A stretch of DNA of 36,138 bases from CAZZKJ01 sp964654695 (GTDB lineage: Bacteria > Krumholzibacteriota > Krumholzibacteriia > WVZY01), in assembly GCA_964654695.1 (NCBI GenBank), contig CAZZKJ010000023.1:1-36138 (forward strand). Reading direction: 5' to 3'. The position numbers and the translations under genes were made by a program. How positions within the stretch are numbered: the stretch's first letter is position 1; each line of letters starts with the position of its first letter. Below, in pieces: positions 7,969-15,840 of this stretch. The notes beneath the pieces are model-generated. The model saw only the letters and a program-made list of their open reading frames with translations. It had not been told where the DNA came from and made no database searches.

Positions 7969-8658
7969 CTACTCCTTTTCGCTGAAACGGTAACCGACAC
8001 CGCGCACGGTTTCAATTACATGCTTGTACGGGCCGAGTTTTTTACGGATCGCAGTTATATGAACGTCTATATTACGGTCCGTTATGAACGCGTCTTCACC
8101 GAAAACAGTGCTGAGCAGACGTTCGCGCGTGAACACGCGTCCCGGGTGCGCGGCCAGGAAATGAATCAAACGAAACTCTGTCGCCGTCATCTCTACCCTT
8201 TGCCCATCAACCCATAATCCGTGTTTTCCCGAGTCTATCACCATTCCTTTATAAGTGATCCGTTCTTTTAGACCGGCTTTTCCCCTGATGCGTCTCACTA
8301 CTGCATTGACCCTCGCTATCATCTCCCTGGGGCTGAAGGGTTTCGATATATAATCGTCGGCTCCGAGTCCCAAACCCAGGACGATATCACTCTCCTCGCC
8401 CTTCGCGGTTACCATGATTACCGCGGTCGACGACGTTACGGGATCGGTCTTAATCCGTCTGCATATTTCCAACCCGTTCATCCCCGGAAGCATCAAATCG
8501 AGAAGTACGAGATCGGGGGATTGGCTCTTTATGAGTCCGAGCGCCTCGCCGCCGTCGCCGGTTGAACGGACGGAGAATCCTTCTTTAGAGAGGTTGTGCT
8601 CGATTACTTCACGTATGTCCGTTTCGTCTTCAATTATAAGTATTTCAACTTTATCCAC
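7969..8658 (-). CDS. phoB: Phosphate regulon response regulator PhoB (OmpR family)
   Basis: 229 residues: receiver domain (1-120) with acidic residues E10/D11, phosphoacceptor Asp54 in LVLLDLMLPGMNG, Thr84 and Lys106, followed by an OmpR-type winged-helix domain (about 130-227) ending in DVHITAIRKKLG and ETVRGVGYRF. It activates phosphate-starvation genes by binding direct-repeat Pho boxes. The start codon is GTG (8656-8658), preceded by GAGGAG. It is the first gene of the phoBR pair; adjacency to phoR, pst genes and phoU makes PhoB the natural name among near-identical OmpR-family regulators. Confidence 0.93.
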   Translation of the reverse strand: MDKVEILIIEDETDIREVIEHNLSKEGFSVRSTGDGGEALGLIKSQSPDLVLLDLMLPGMNGLEICRRIKTDPVTSSTAVIMVTAKGEESDIVLGLGLGADDYISKPFSPREMIARVNAVVRRIRGKAGLKERITYKGMVIDSGKHGLWVDGQRVEMTATEFRLIHFLAAHPGRVFTRERLLSTVFGEDAFITDRNIDVHITAIRKKLGPYKHVIETVRGVGYRFSEKE

Positions 8659-8677
8659 TTCGATCTCCTCTGCCCGT

Positions 8678-8706
8678 ATTCTAGATAATTTTCACCGGGT
8701 AAGTAA
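8678..8706 (-). promoter_or_regulatory. Candidate phoBR promoter
   Basis: On the minus strand TTACTT (8701-8706), 17-base spacer, TAGAAT (8678-8683); transcription would start near 8671, 13 bases before the phoB GTG and close to its Shine-Dalgarno. The -35 match is weak. Confidence 0.35.
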
Positions 8707-8862
8707 GCAGTTTTTATAGACTATGTAATCTTTTGGAAGGAGTTGAAAGCCGGGGCGAGAACGCTGTCGCAAAAGAAGGTGATCATGCGCTGAAAGGGGC
8801 TGCGGGTTATATCCTATCCACCGGCAGGATTTATTGCCCATATCTCCAACAGCCATTGCTAC

Positions 8863-8931
8863 TTGACAAGGTTGTTTTATTGCAATAGCTTTATCTGGGC
8901 TTTGGGCAATTCCAAAAGAGGTTTCCATAAT
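8863..8931 (+). promoter_or_regulatory. Candidate promoters of the SCO-cytochrome oxidase operon
   Basis: Two overlapping plus-strand possibilities lie in the divergent gap. The first is a perfect TTGACA at 8863-8868 with a poor -10 (TAGCTT, 8886-8891). The second is TTGGGC at 8902-8907, an 18-base spacer and CATAAT at 8926-8931, which would start near 8938, 16 bases before the GTG. The rest of the 295-base gap (8659-8953) holds no supported gene. Confidence 0.35.
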
Positions 8932-8953
8932 AGTATTGTGATAATCCGGCTAA

Positions 8954-9757
8954 GTGGAGAATAAACCGAATAAGATAACGGCGGTATGCATTTTCCTCGC
9001 GCTGTTTGCCTGTCTGCCTGACGTGGCCCCCGCGCAGGTTCCCGCCGGCACGGCCGGCGCGGGTATAAACGAACATCTCGGCGATATCGTGCCTCTGAAC
9101 GCCGAATTCACCGATGAAAACGGCGATACCCTGCGCCTACGCAGCATCATTAAAAGACCCGTCATAATATCCCTGATATATTACCGGTGCCCCAGTATAT
9201 GCAAACCCCTGCTAAGCGGCGTGGCCGAAGTACTGCGCAAGATAGACATGGAGCCGGGCGAGGACTACGATGTCATTACCATAAGTTTCGACTCGTCGGA
9301 CCGGCCTGGAGACTCGCGCAGGATGAAACGAAATTATCTGGGAAGCATCGGCAGGCCGTTTCCGGAAAACTCGTGGAGGTTTCTTACGGGTGACAGCCTG
9401 AATATCGCCCGGTTCACGGGCGCGGTCGGATTCGAATTTAAAAGAACGGGAGAAGATTTCCTGCACCCGGCGAGCCTGGTGGTTCTCACCGGCGAAGGCA
9501 AGATTGCCAGATACCTTTACGGGATAACCTACCTGCCGTTCGATCTCAAGATGGCGTTGACGGAGGCGTCGGCGGGAAGAACCGGACCCACCATTGCAAG
9601 AGTGCTGCTTTACTGTTTCAGCTACGACAGCGAAGGCAAAAAATATGTCGCAAACATAACCAGAATAGCGGGGGCGGCTATACTTCTGGCCGCGCTTGTC
9701 TTAATTTCTTTTTTGCTGGTTAAGAGCCGCACTCGGGCAGGAACTCCAAAGACATGA
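8954..9757 (+). CDS. SCO1/SenC family copper chaperone for cytochrome oxidase
   Basis: 267 residues: signal anchor (about 8-28), thioredoxin-like domain with the copper-binding CPSIC motif (Cys79, Cys83) and the partner His171 in FLHPASLVVL, then a C-terminal membrane helix at about 233-256. SCO proteins deliver copper to, or reduce, the CuA site of subunit II; CuA ligands are intact in the subunit II encoded downstream. The extra C-terminal helix is seen in SCO-like proteins linked to caa3 operons. The start is GTG (8954-8956): a stop codon lies immediately before it in frame and no ATG follows before the signal sequence. No clear Shine-Dalgarno is visible, so the start is the least certain part. 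Its end overlaps subunit I by 4 bases. Confidence 0.88.
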   Translation: MENKPNKITAVCIFLALFACLPDVAPAQVPAGTAGAGINEHLGDIVPLNAEFTDENGDTLRLRSIIKRPVIISLIYYRCPSICKPLLSGVAEVLRKIDMEPGEDYDVITISFDSSDRPGDSRRMKRNYLGSIGRPFPENSWRFLTGDSLNIARFTGAVGFEFKRTGEDFLHPASLVVLTGEGKIARYLYGITYLPFDLKMALTEASAGRTGPTIARVLLYCFSYDSEGKKYVANITRIAGAAILLAALVLISFLLVKSRTRAGTPKT

Positions 9758-11388
9758 TGGCGGATAATAAGCATATCGCACCCGGAGCCCGCGTGCCCTA
9801 TTTCCGGTCGCGGGGAAGATTCAACGGCGTCTTTTCATGGATCTTTTCCACCGACCATAAACGCATCGCCATCCTTTATCTCTCGTCCATTCTCACCTTC
9901 TTCGCTGTAGGCGTCATACTCGGATTAATGATGCGCCTGGAGCTTCTCTCTCCCGGCCGGACCATAATGGGACCGAAAACATACAACGCGTTCTTCACGC
10001 TGCACGGCGTGATAATGATATTTCTTTTTATTATCCCCGGCATCCCCGCGGCGTTCGGCAATTTCTTTTTGCCTCTGCACCTGGGGGCGAACGACGTGTC
10101 GTTTCCCAGGTTGAACCTGTTGTCGTGGTGGATTTATGCCGCCGGAGCGGTCCTGGCCCTGGCCTCGCTTTTCACTGGTGGCGGCCCTCCGGATACCGGA
10201 TGGACTTTTTACGCGCCGTACAGCATCAAGACCGGCACCAACGTGTCGATGGCGGTTCTCGCGGCATTCGTGCTGGGTTTTTCATCGATTCTTACGGGAC
10301 TCAATTTCGTTACCACGATTCACAGGCTCAGGGCACCGGGTATGGGCTGGTTCAAGATGCCGCTGTTCCCATGGGCTTTGTACGCGACCGGATGGGTGCA
10401 GATCCTGGCGACCCCGATAGTGGGCATAACCCTGCTTCTGGTCGTGTTCGAACGGGCGTTCGGTATCGGTGTCTTCGATCCGGCCAAGGGGGGCGATCCG
10501 ATACTCTACCAGCATCTGTTCTGGATATACTCGCATCCGGCCGTCTATATAATGATTCTGCCGGCGATGGGAGTCATAACCGAGATCATTCCGGTGTTTT
10601 CGCGAAGGCCGATCTTCGGTTACAAGGCGATCGCGTTTTCGAGTATGGCGATAGCATCGCTCGGCTCACTGGTATGGGGGCATCATATGTTTGTCAGCGG
10701 CCAGAGCTACACGGCGGACGTGATCTTCTCGCTTCTGACTTTTCTCGTCGCCATCCCCAGCGCCATAAAAGTATTCAACTGGACCGCGACTTTGTATAAA
10801 GGCTCGATAAGCCTGGACGCGCCTATGCTATACGCGCTGTCGTTCATTTTCCTGTTTTCGATTGGCGGGCTTACCGGCCTCATACAGGGGGCCCTGGCGG
10901 TAAACGTGCACATTCATGACACCTCGTTCATCGTCGGCCATTTCCATTACGTGATGTTCGGTGGAGTCGGGTTCGCGTTCATCGGAGCCTTGCATTACTG
11001 GTTTCCCAAGATGTTCGGGCGCATGTACGGGCGCAGGGCGGCGAAAACGGGTTGGGCTCTTCTTTTCATCGGGTTCAACGTACTTTATTTCCCAATGCTC
11101 ATAAACGGCTGGCTGGGAATGCCGAGAAGATATTATGACTATCTGCCTCGGTTTCATTTCTACCATGTGCTCTCGACTGTCGGATCCTGGATCCTGATAA
11201 TGGGTTTGATCGTTATATTCTTCAATCTTATCCGTTCGCTGCGAAGAGGCGAAACAGCCCCGGCGAATCCCTGGGGCGGAGCCACGCTCGAATGGCGCCT
11301 GCCCTCTCCTCCCGGAGCCGAGGATTTCGAAACGCCGGTAGTAATCGACCGCGGGCCCTACGACTATAAGGGGATAGAACCCGAATGA
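9754..11388 (+). CDS. ctaD: Cytochrome c oxidase subunit I, caa3 A2-type
   Basis: 544 residues with about 12 membrane helices. All metal ligands are present: heme a His84 and His398, CuB His261, His310 and His311, heme a3 His396, and the His-Tyr crosslink pair His261/Tyr265. The K-channel Lys339 is in AIKVFNW, and the D-channel entry Asp114 is in GANDVSFPR. The usual HPEVY Glu is absent; the segment reads WIYSHPAVY, the Tyr-Ser variant (Tyr259, Ser260) that defines A2-type oxidases such as those of Thermus and Rhodothermus. It catalyses oxygen reduction and proton pumping. The first ATG overlaps the SCO stop; a second ATG follows at once. Translational overlaps on both sides indicate one operon. 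Confidence 0.97.
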   Translation: MMADNKHIAPGARVPYFRSRGRFNGVFSWIFSTDHKRIAILYLSSILTFFAVGVILGLMMRLELLSPGRTIMGPKTYNAFFTLHGVIMIFLFIIPGIPAAFGNFFLPLHLGANDVSFPRLNLLSWWIYAAGAVLALASLFTGGGPPDTGWTFYAPYSIKTGTNVSMAVLAAFVLGFSSILTGLNFVTTIHRLRAPGMGWFKMPLFPWALYATGWVQILATPIVGITLLLVVFERAFGIGVFDPAKGGDPILYQHLFWIYSHPAVYIMILPAMGVITEIIPVFSRRPIFGYKAIAFSSMAIASLGSLVWGHHMFVSGQSYTADVIFSLLTFLVAIPSAIKVFNWTATLYKGSISLDAPMLYALSFIFLFSIGGLTGLIQGALAVNVHIHDTSFIVGHFHYVMFGGVGFAFIGALHYWFPKMFGRMYGRRAAKTGWALLFIGFNVLYFPMLINGWLGMPRRYYDYLPRFHFYHVLSTVGSWILIMGLIVIFFNLIRSLRRGETAPANPWGGATLEWRLPSPPGAEDFETPVVIDRGPYDYKGIEPE

Positions 11389-12167
11389 AAGCGACCGCTC
11401 ATACCATGGAACACATGCACAAGGATTACACCGGGGCCAAGATGGGGATGTGGCTTTTCCTCGTTACGGAACTCGTTCTTTTCGGCGGCATGTTCCTGCT
11501 GTATTCAGTCTACCGGGCCAAGCATCCCGCGGAGTTCCATGAATCCGCGGCCGAGTTGAATACGATGATAGGCACGATAAACACCCTCATACTTCTTACC
11601 AGCAGTCTGACCATGGCTATATCCATCGCCTCCGCCCGGAGCGGACGCAAGAACCTGGCGATGGCGCTGGTCGCCGTCACTATAATATTGGGAGCGGTGT
11701 TCCTGGTTGACAAGTATTTCGAATGGGGGACGAAAATTCAACACGGTCTCTATCCCAACGGTCCCGAGCTGGCCAAAAGGAGCATGGGCGAAATGCTTTT
11801 CTTTGGTCTCTATTACTCTATGACCGGGCTGCACGGACTGCATGTATTGATCGGCATGGTCATACTGGCGGTCACGCTGCGCTCGCTGCCGTCGATGCCG
11901 AAAAAGAGGGTTTCCTTTGTGCTCGGTGGCCTGGACAGGTTACGCGGCGGCAGGATTGCAATAGAACCAGCGCGGGGAGAGAACCGATGGACGGGCGAGG
12001 AGATCGACGAAACCGTGAAAGAACTGGAGGTAACGGTGAAATACCACGCCGTTCCCGAAAGAATAGGCAGGGGGGAATTCTCCAGGCTGGAAATAGCGGG
12101 GCTCTACTGGCACCTGGTCGATATAATCTGGATATTCCTGTTCCCGTTATTCTATCTGATAACATGA
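11385..12167 (+). CDS. ctaE: Cytochrome c oxidase subunit III with an internal insertion
   Basis: 260 residues, five-helix COX3 type: starts at KMGMWLFLVTELVLFGGMFLLY and ends with GLYWHLVDIIWIFLFPLFYLI, both diagnostic. Bacterial five-helix forms are commonly near 190-210 residues. The extra length is a charged stretch of about 45-50 residues (roughly 180-230) between the fourth helix (LHGLHVLIGMVILAV) and the last helix, where typical proteins have a short loop. The insertion is rich in Arg, Glu and Lys and has no recognised motif. Subunit III stabilises the core and the proton uptake route. The gene overlaps subunits I and IV by 4 bases each. Confidence 0.94.
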   Translation: MKATAHTMEHMHKDYTGAKMGMWLFLVTELVLFGGMFLLYSVYRAKHPAEFHESAAELNTMIGTINTLILLTSSLTMAISIASARSGRKNLAMALVAVTIILGAVFLVDKYFEWGTKIQHGLYPNGPELAKRSMGEMLFFGLYYSMTGLHGLHVLIGMVILAVTLRSLPSMPKKRVSFVLGGLDRLRGGRIAIEPARGENRWTGEEIDETVKELEVTVKYHAVPERIGRGEFSRLEIAGLYWHLVDIIWIFLFPLFYLIT

Positions 12168-12460
12168 AGAGAACATTGGAAGATAAAAACCACAAAGCTG
12201 CCGGGTTCGGCGGTTATTTCCTCGCCTGGCTGAGCCTGCTCATGCTGACCGCTCTTACCGTCACGGTCGCGGGCATGCACCTGAGAGGTTTGAGCGTTGC
12301 CGCCGCCCTGTGTATAGCATCGCTGAAGGCCCTGCTGGTTCTCAACATCTTCATGCACCTCAAATACGAGAAACCTTTTTTCAAAATAACCATGGTCGTG
12401 GTCGTATGTGCCATAGCGCTGTTTATCGGTCTGACATTTTTTGACGTATTCTTCAGGTGA
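12164..12460 (+). CDS. ctaF: Cytochrome c oxidase subunit IV (caa3-type small subunit)
   Basis: 98 residues with three hydrophobic helices (about 17-37, 44-64, 73-97). The segment KALLVLNIFMHLKYEKP matches the conserved core of prokaryotic COX4 (caa3 and quinol oxidase subunit IV), where an FMHLK-like motif follows the second helix. It is an integral accessory subunit for assembly and stability. The ATG (12164-12166) overlaps the subunit III stop in an ATGA, which fixes the start; a longer reading frame extends upstream inside subunit III but is only its shadow. Between subunits III and II. Confidence 0.9.
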   Translation: MKRTLEDKNHKAAGFGGYFLAWLSLLMLTALTVTVAGMHLRGLSVAAALCIASLKALLVLNIFMHLKYEKPFFKITMVVVVCAIALFIGLTFFDVFFR

Positions 12461-12464
12461 TAAT

Positions 12465-13427
12465 ATGTTTGCCGCCGTCCCCAGCATAGCCGGCCAGGTC
12501 GATACCGCGTTCTTCGTGATTTTAGCGGTTTGCGTTGTAATGCTGGCGCTGATAACCTTTTTGATGATCTACTTCGTGATCAGGTACAGCCGCAAGCGCA
12601 ATACAACTCCATCGCAGACAGAAGGCAACACCTTACTGGAAATAATATGGACTGTGATTCCTACCATCCTGGTTATGGGGATGTTTTATTACGGGTGGAT
12701 CGGATACAAGACGATGAAGACTATTCCCGAGGATGCCATGCAGGTGAAGGTTTACGGCCGTATGTGGTCGTGGATGTTCCGTTATGAAAACGGTGTTGAG
12801 AGCGGTATCTTGAGGCTGCCCGCGGGAAAACCGGCCAGGTTCATGATCCTGTCCACAGATGTGCTTCACAGTTTCTATGTTCCGGCTTTCAGGGTGAAGC
12901 AAGACGCCGTGCCGGGGCAGGAAAACTACGCATGGTTCGAGCCCGAAGACACCGGCAGCTACGATATATTCTGCGCCGAATACTGCGGGGAGAGACATTC
13001 ATACATGCATTCAATCGTAAAAGTTATGCCCGAAGCCGATTTCAACCGGTGGCTGGATGAGGAAGAAAGGCTCGCGAAGGAGGAAGCCGCTGCCATGGAG
13101 GCCGGAAGCCCGGAAGCGCTCCGCAGCCGCGGGAAAAAACTATTGAAGACTAAAGGATGTACGGTCTGTCACGGTCTCGATGGAGGGCGCAGGATCGGCC
13201 CGGGCTTCAAGGGCCTGTTTGGAAGAAAGACGACCGTAATAACCGGCGGCAGCGAGAGGGAAATTACGGCCGACGAAACATATATCAGGCGTTCCATATT
13301 GGATCCCGGTCACGATATCGTAAAGACTTTCAAACCCCTCATGCCGGTGCAGAAGAACAACATTAACGAAGACGAACTGTCCGCCATTATCGAATACCTG
13401 AAGACCACGGGCGGCGATAATGAATAG
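12465..13427 (+). CDS. ctaC: Cytochrome c oxidase subunit II with fused cytochrome c domain
   Basis: 320 residues from the ATG at 12465, chosen because AGGTGA lies just upstream; an ATG eight codons earlier lies inside subunit IV. Two membrane helices (about 15-40 and 58-80) precede the cupredoxin domain. CuA ligands His135, Cys170, Glu172, Cys174, His178 and Met181 are all present (the CAEYCGERHSYM stretch). A C-terminal monoheme cytochrome c domain follows a Lys/Glu/Ala-rich linker (about 195-222): GCTVCH binds heme c (Cys232, Cys235, His236) and Met293 in PLMP is the likely sixth ligand. Electrons pass from a cytochrome c donor through heme c to CuA. No lipobox is seen, unlike some caa3 subunits II. 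Confidence 0.96.
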   Translation: MFAAVPSIAGQVDTAFFVILAVCVVMLALITFLMIYFVIRYSRKRNTTPSQTEGNTLLEIIWTVIPTILVMGMFYYGWIGYKTMKTIPEDAMQVKVYGRMWSWMFRYENGVESGILRLPAGKPARFMILSTDVLHSFYVPAFRVKQDAVPGQENYAWFEPEDTGSYDIFCAEYCGERHSYMHSIVKVMPEADFNRWLDEEERLAKEEAAAMEAGSPEALRSRGKKLLKTKGCTVCHGLDGGRRIGPGFKGLFGRKTTVITGGSEREITADETYIRRSILDPGHDIVKTFKPLMPVQKNNINEDELSAIIEYLKTTGGDNE

Positions 13428-14280
13428 AATTTTCTTGAACCTGGCTGCGCTTGCCAAGCCTCGCATCGCATTGGTGTCGACATTGTCCACCGCGGCGGGA
13501 TATCTGCTGGCTTCGCGCGGAACGGGGGTTGAGGGATTTTTCGTAATATGCGGGGTGTTTTTTCTCGCGTGCGGTTCGGCGGCGATGAACCAGTACCAGG
13601 ACAGGAAAATCGATCGCTTGATGGATAGAACGCGGATGAGACCCATACCCGCGGGCGCAATAAGTCCGGCGGGGGCGCTGGCTTTTTCGTGCGTTCTCAT
13701 GAGTTTGGGTCTGAGTGTTCTTTTTATTGCGTGCGGCCGCACCGGGGGAGTACTGGGTTTTGCGGCGGCATTCTGGTATAACGCCGTTTATGCGCTGCTA
13801 AAACGCAAGACCGCGTTTGCTGCCGTACCGGGTGCAGTCGTCGGCGCCCTGCCGCCGGTGATCGGATGGGCTGCGGGTGGGGGATCGGTGACGGATGAGA
13901 CGATCCTGGCCCTGGCGTTCTTTTTTTTCATATGGCAGGTTCCACACTTCTGGATACTGCTTCTCAAAAGCGCCGGAGATTACGAATCGGCTGGACTTCC
14001 ATCGCTTACAAAAATATTTTCAAAAGAACAGCTTTCGAGGATTACGTTCATATGGATCGCTTCGACGGCTGTGGCTTCATTGATGATTCCTTTTTTTGCC
14101 GGCGGCTTCACCTTTCTTGAACCGGGATTTCTGGCCGCGGGCCTGTGGCTGGTATGGAAAACCAGGACTATTCTTCCCACGGGGGGGAGCGGCATGAATA
14201 TGGCGGCGATATTCAAAAATATCAATGTCTACGCGCTGGTCGTGATTTCGCTTGTGTCCCTCCGGGCGTTTATCGGGTGA
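13420..14280 (+). CDS. ctaB: Protoheme IX farnesyltransferase (heme o synthase)
   Basis: 286 residues, UbiA-fold membrane prenyltransferase with about eight helices. The first prenyl-diphosphate/Mg site is complete: NQYQDRKIDRLMDRTRMRP (residues 57-75). The later signatures ALPPVIGWAAGG and FFFIWQVPHFWILLLKSAGDYESAGLP are those of CtaB/CyoE rather than other UbiA enzymes. It farnesylates heme b to heme o, the precursor of heme a in the oxidase encoded beside it. The ATG overlaps the subunit II stop by 8 bases. The next enzyme, heme a synthase (CtaA), is not in the window. Confidence 0.95.
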   Translation: MNRIFLNLAALAKPRIALVSTLSTAAGYLLASRGTGVEGFFVICGVFFLACGSAAMNQYQDRKIDRLMDRTRMRPIPAGAISPAGALAFSCVLMSLGLSVLFIACGRTGGVLGFAAAFWYNAVYALLKRKTAFAAVPGAVVGALPPVIGWAAGGGSVTDETILALAFFFFIWQVPHFWILLLKSAGDYESAGLPSLTKIFSKEQLSRITFIWIASTAVASLMIPFFAGGFTFLEPGFLAAGLWLVWKTRTILPTGGSGMNMAAIFKNINVYALVVISLVSLRAFIG

Positions 14281-14320
14281 CATTAAAGCATGATTTATTG
14301 AATCAACGAGTGAAAGTGCG

Positions 14321-15793
14321 ATGAAAATCAGAAAAATCGGCACGGCGCTCTCCGCCGCGGCCGCAGTGATCCTGCTGGTTTATTTTCTCCGCTCCCATCG
14401 AGAAACCGGCGTGCCATCCCAGGATTCCAAGAAAAAATATAACGTCATTATCATTGTGTCCGATGCCCTGCGCGCGGACGCTCTCGGATGTTACGAAGGA
14501 GAAGCGTCCACGCCCAATCTCGACCGCCTGGCGGCCCGGGGGGTTCTTTTTGAAAATGCATTCAGCACGTCCCCGTGGACGGTGCCGTCGGCGGTAGGCA
14601 TGTTTGCAGGCAGCTATGCTACTTCCTATGATTTTTCCCCTGCGGGCAGGACCGCAAGGGTGTTGGTGCCCGATAATGAGTTCTTGTTCGCCGAAGCTTT
14701 GAAGACGCTCGGGTATGATGCGGTTATGAAGATCGAAAATTTCCAGGCTTCTTATCATAACAATTTCCAGGGATTCAATCCGCTGCCTTCCGTTGGAGAT
14801 ATCAAGCAAAGCGTTCCGAAGGAAATCCGCCGAAAAATCAGGGCGATCACCGGCCGCAGGTATTACCGCTCTTCGGCCTACATGAATTCTTTTGTAGTGC
14901 TTAGATATTTGCTGGATGTTCCCCTGGATAAGAATTTCATATTGGTGTACTGGATTCTCGACCCGCACGAACCGTATACTCCGCTCAATAAATTCAAATC
15001 CAGGATCAGGGTGAATAAATCAAAGCTCTCCAGGAATGAAAGCTTTTACACTTCGCCCGGAGATTTCGATCATACATTATCGGATGCGGAGACAAGATTC
15101 GTAAAGGATCTCTACCTTGCCGAAGTCGCTTCGGTTGATGAAAGAGCCGGCTATGTTTTGAAGATGCTCTCCAAAAGACATTTGGAAGATAACACTTACG
15201 TGATTTTTACATCCGATCACGGCGAGCAGTTCGGCGAGCGCGGCATGTACGGGCACGGAGGGTTTGGGCTGGACTGTAATTATTATAATGTGCTGGTCAA
15301 TGTTCCCTTGATTATTGCCGGTCCCGGTATCAAAGGAGGAAGAAGAGTAAAGCAAAACATCAGCCTTCTGGGGTTGATGCCCGCTCTAAAGGAGCTTCTG
15401 GGCGTTAAATACAAAGGCAGTATGCAGGGAGAGAGTTTCGTGCCGCTGGTGCTGGGGAGAAGGGGAAGGGATAAATTGCTTTATTTCGACAATATTCGAA
15501 CCAACAATCAAATCGATGCTGCGGTAGAGAATAACTACAAGCTGATTTCGCTCCGGAATAATGGATTCGAACTCTATGACCTGTCCGCCGATCCGGACGA
15601 ATCAAATAATATTGCCGGATCTAATAAACATATAATCGAATCCATGTACTCGCGTATCGAGAATATGAGGGAATGGAACCGGGAAAGACAAAAAGCAAAC
15701 AGCTCGGCCGTCGCCGACAGCGCGAGAATAACCACTCCGGAAAAGCAGCGGGAGCTCCTGGAAAAGCTCAAGGCTTTGGGGTACGTAAAATGA
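14321..15793 (+). CDS. Membrane-anchored sulfatase-fold hydrolase or transferase with Thr nucleophile
   Basis: 490 residues with an N-terminal membrane anchor (about 5-24) and an extracytoplasmic alkaline-phosphatase/sulfatase-superfamily domain. Metal-site residues are visible: Asp48 in IIIVSDALRADALG, and the Asp299-His300 pair in FTSDHGEQFGERG, with His312 in GHGG. In true sulfatases the nucleophile is a formylglycine made from Cys or Ser in C/S-x-P-x-R. Here the aligned segment is SPWTVPSAV, with Thr87 in that position and no following Arg. Thr is the nucleophile in phosphoethanolamine and phosphoglycerol transferases of the same superfamily, so phospho-transfer or phosphodiester hydrolysis is as likely as sulfate-ester hydrolysis. 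It stands 40 bases after ctaB and upstream of an LpxR homologue, suggesting envelope work. Substrate unknown. Confidence 0.8.
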   Translation: MKIRKIGTALSAAAAVILLVYFLRSHRETGVPSQDSKKKYNVIIIVSDALRADALGCYEGEASTPNLDRLAARGVLFENAFSTSPWTVPSAVGMFAGSYATSYDFSPAGRTARVLVPDNEFLFAEALKTLGYDAVMKIENFQASYHNNFQGFNPLPSVGDIKQSVPKEIRRKIRAITGRRYYRSSAYMNSFVVLRYLLDVPLDKNFILVYWILDPHEPYTPLNKFKSRIRVNKSKLSRNESFYTSPGDFDHTLSDAETRFVKDLYLAEVASVDERAGYVLKMLSKRHLEDNTYVIFTSDHGEQFGERGMYGHGGFGLDCNYYNVLVNVPLIIAGPGIKGGRRVKQNISLLGLMPALKELLGVKYKGSMQGESFVPLVLGRRGRDKLLYFDNIRTNNQIDAAVENNYKLISLRNNGFELYDLSADPDESNNIAGSNKHIIESMYSRIENMREWNRERQKANSSAVADSARITTPEKQRELLEKLKALGYVK

Positions 15794-15840
15794 TTGTTCC
15801 ATAAGCCGAAGAAATCCCGCTTATATAGACTGGATCCATT

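Noticed and set aside
8692..8928. 78-codon minus-strand frame in the phoB-SCO gap
   Set aside because: No Shine-Dalgarno, no recognisable domain, and it would sit between the promoters of two divergent operons. A decayed gene is possible but cannot be supported.
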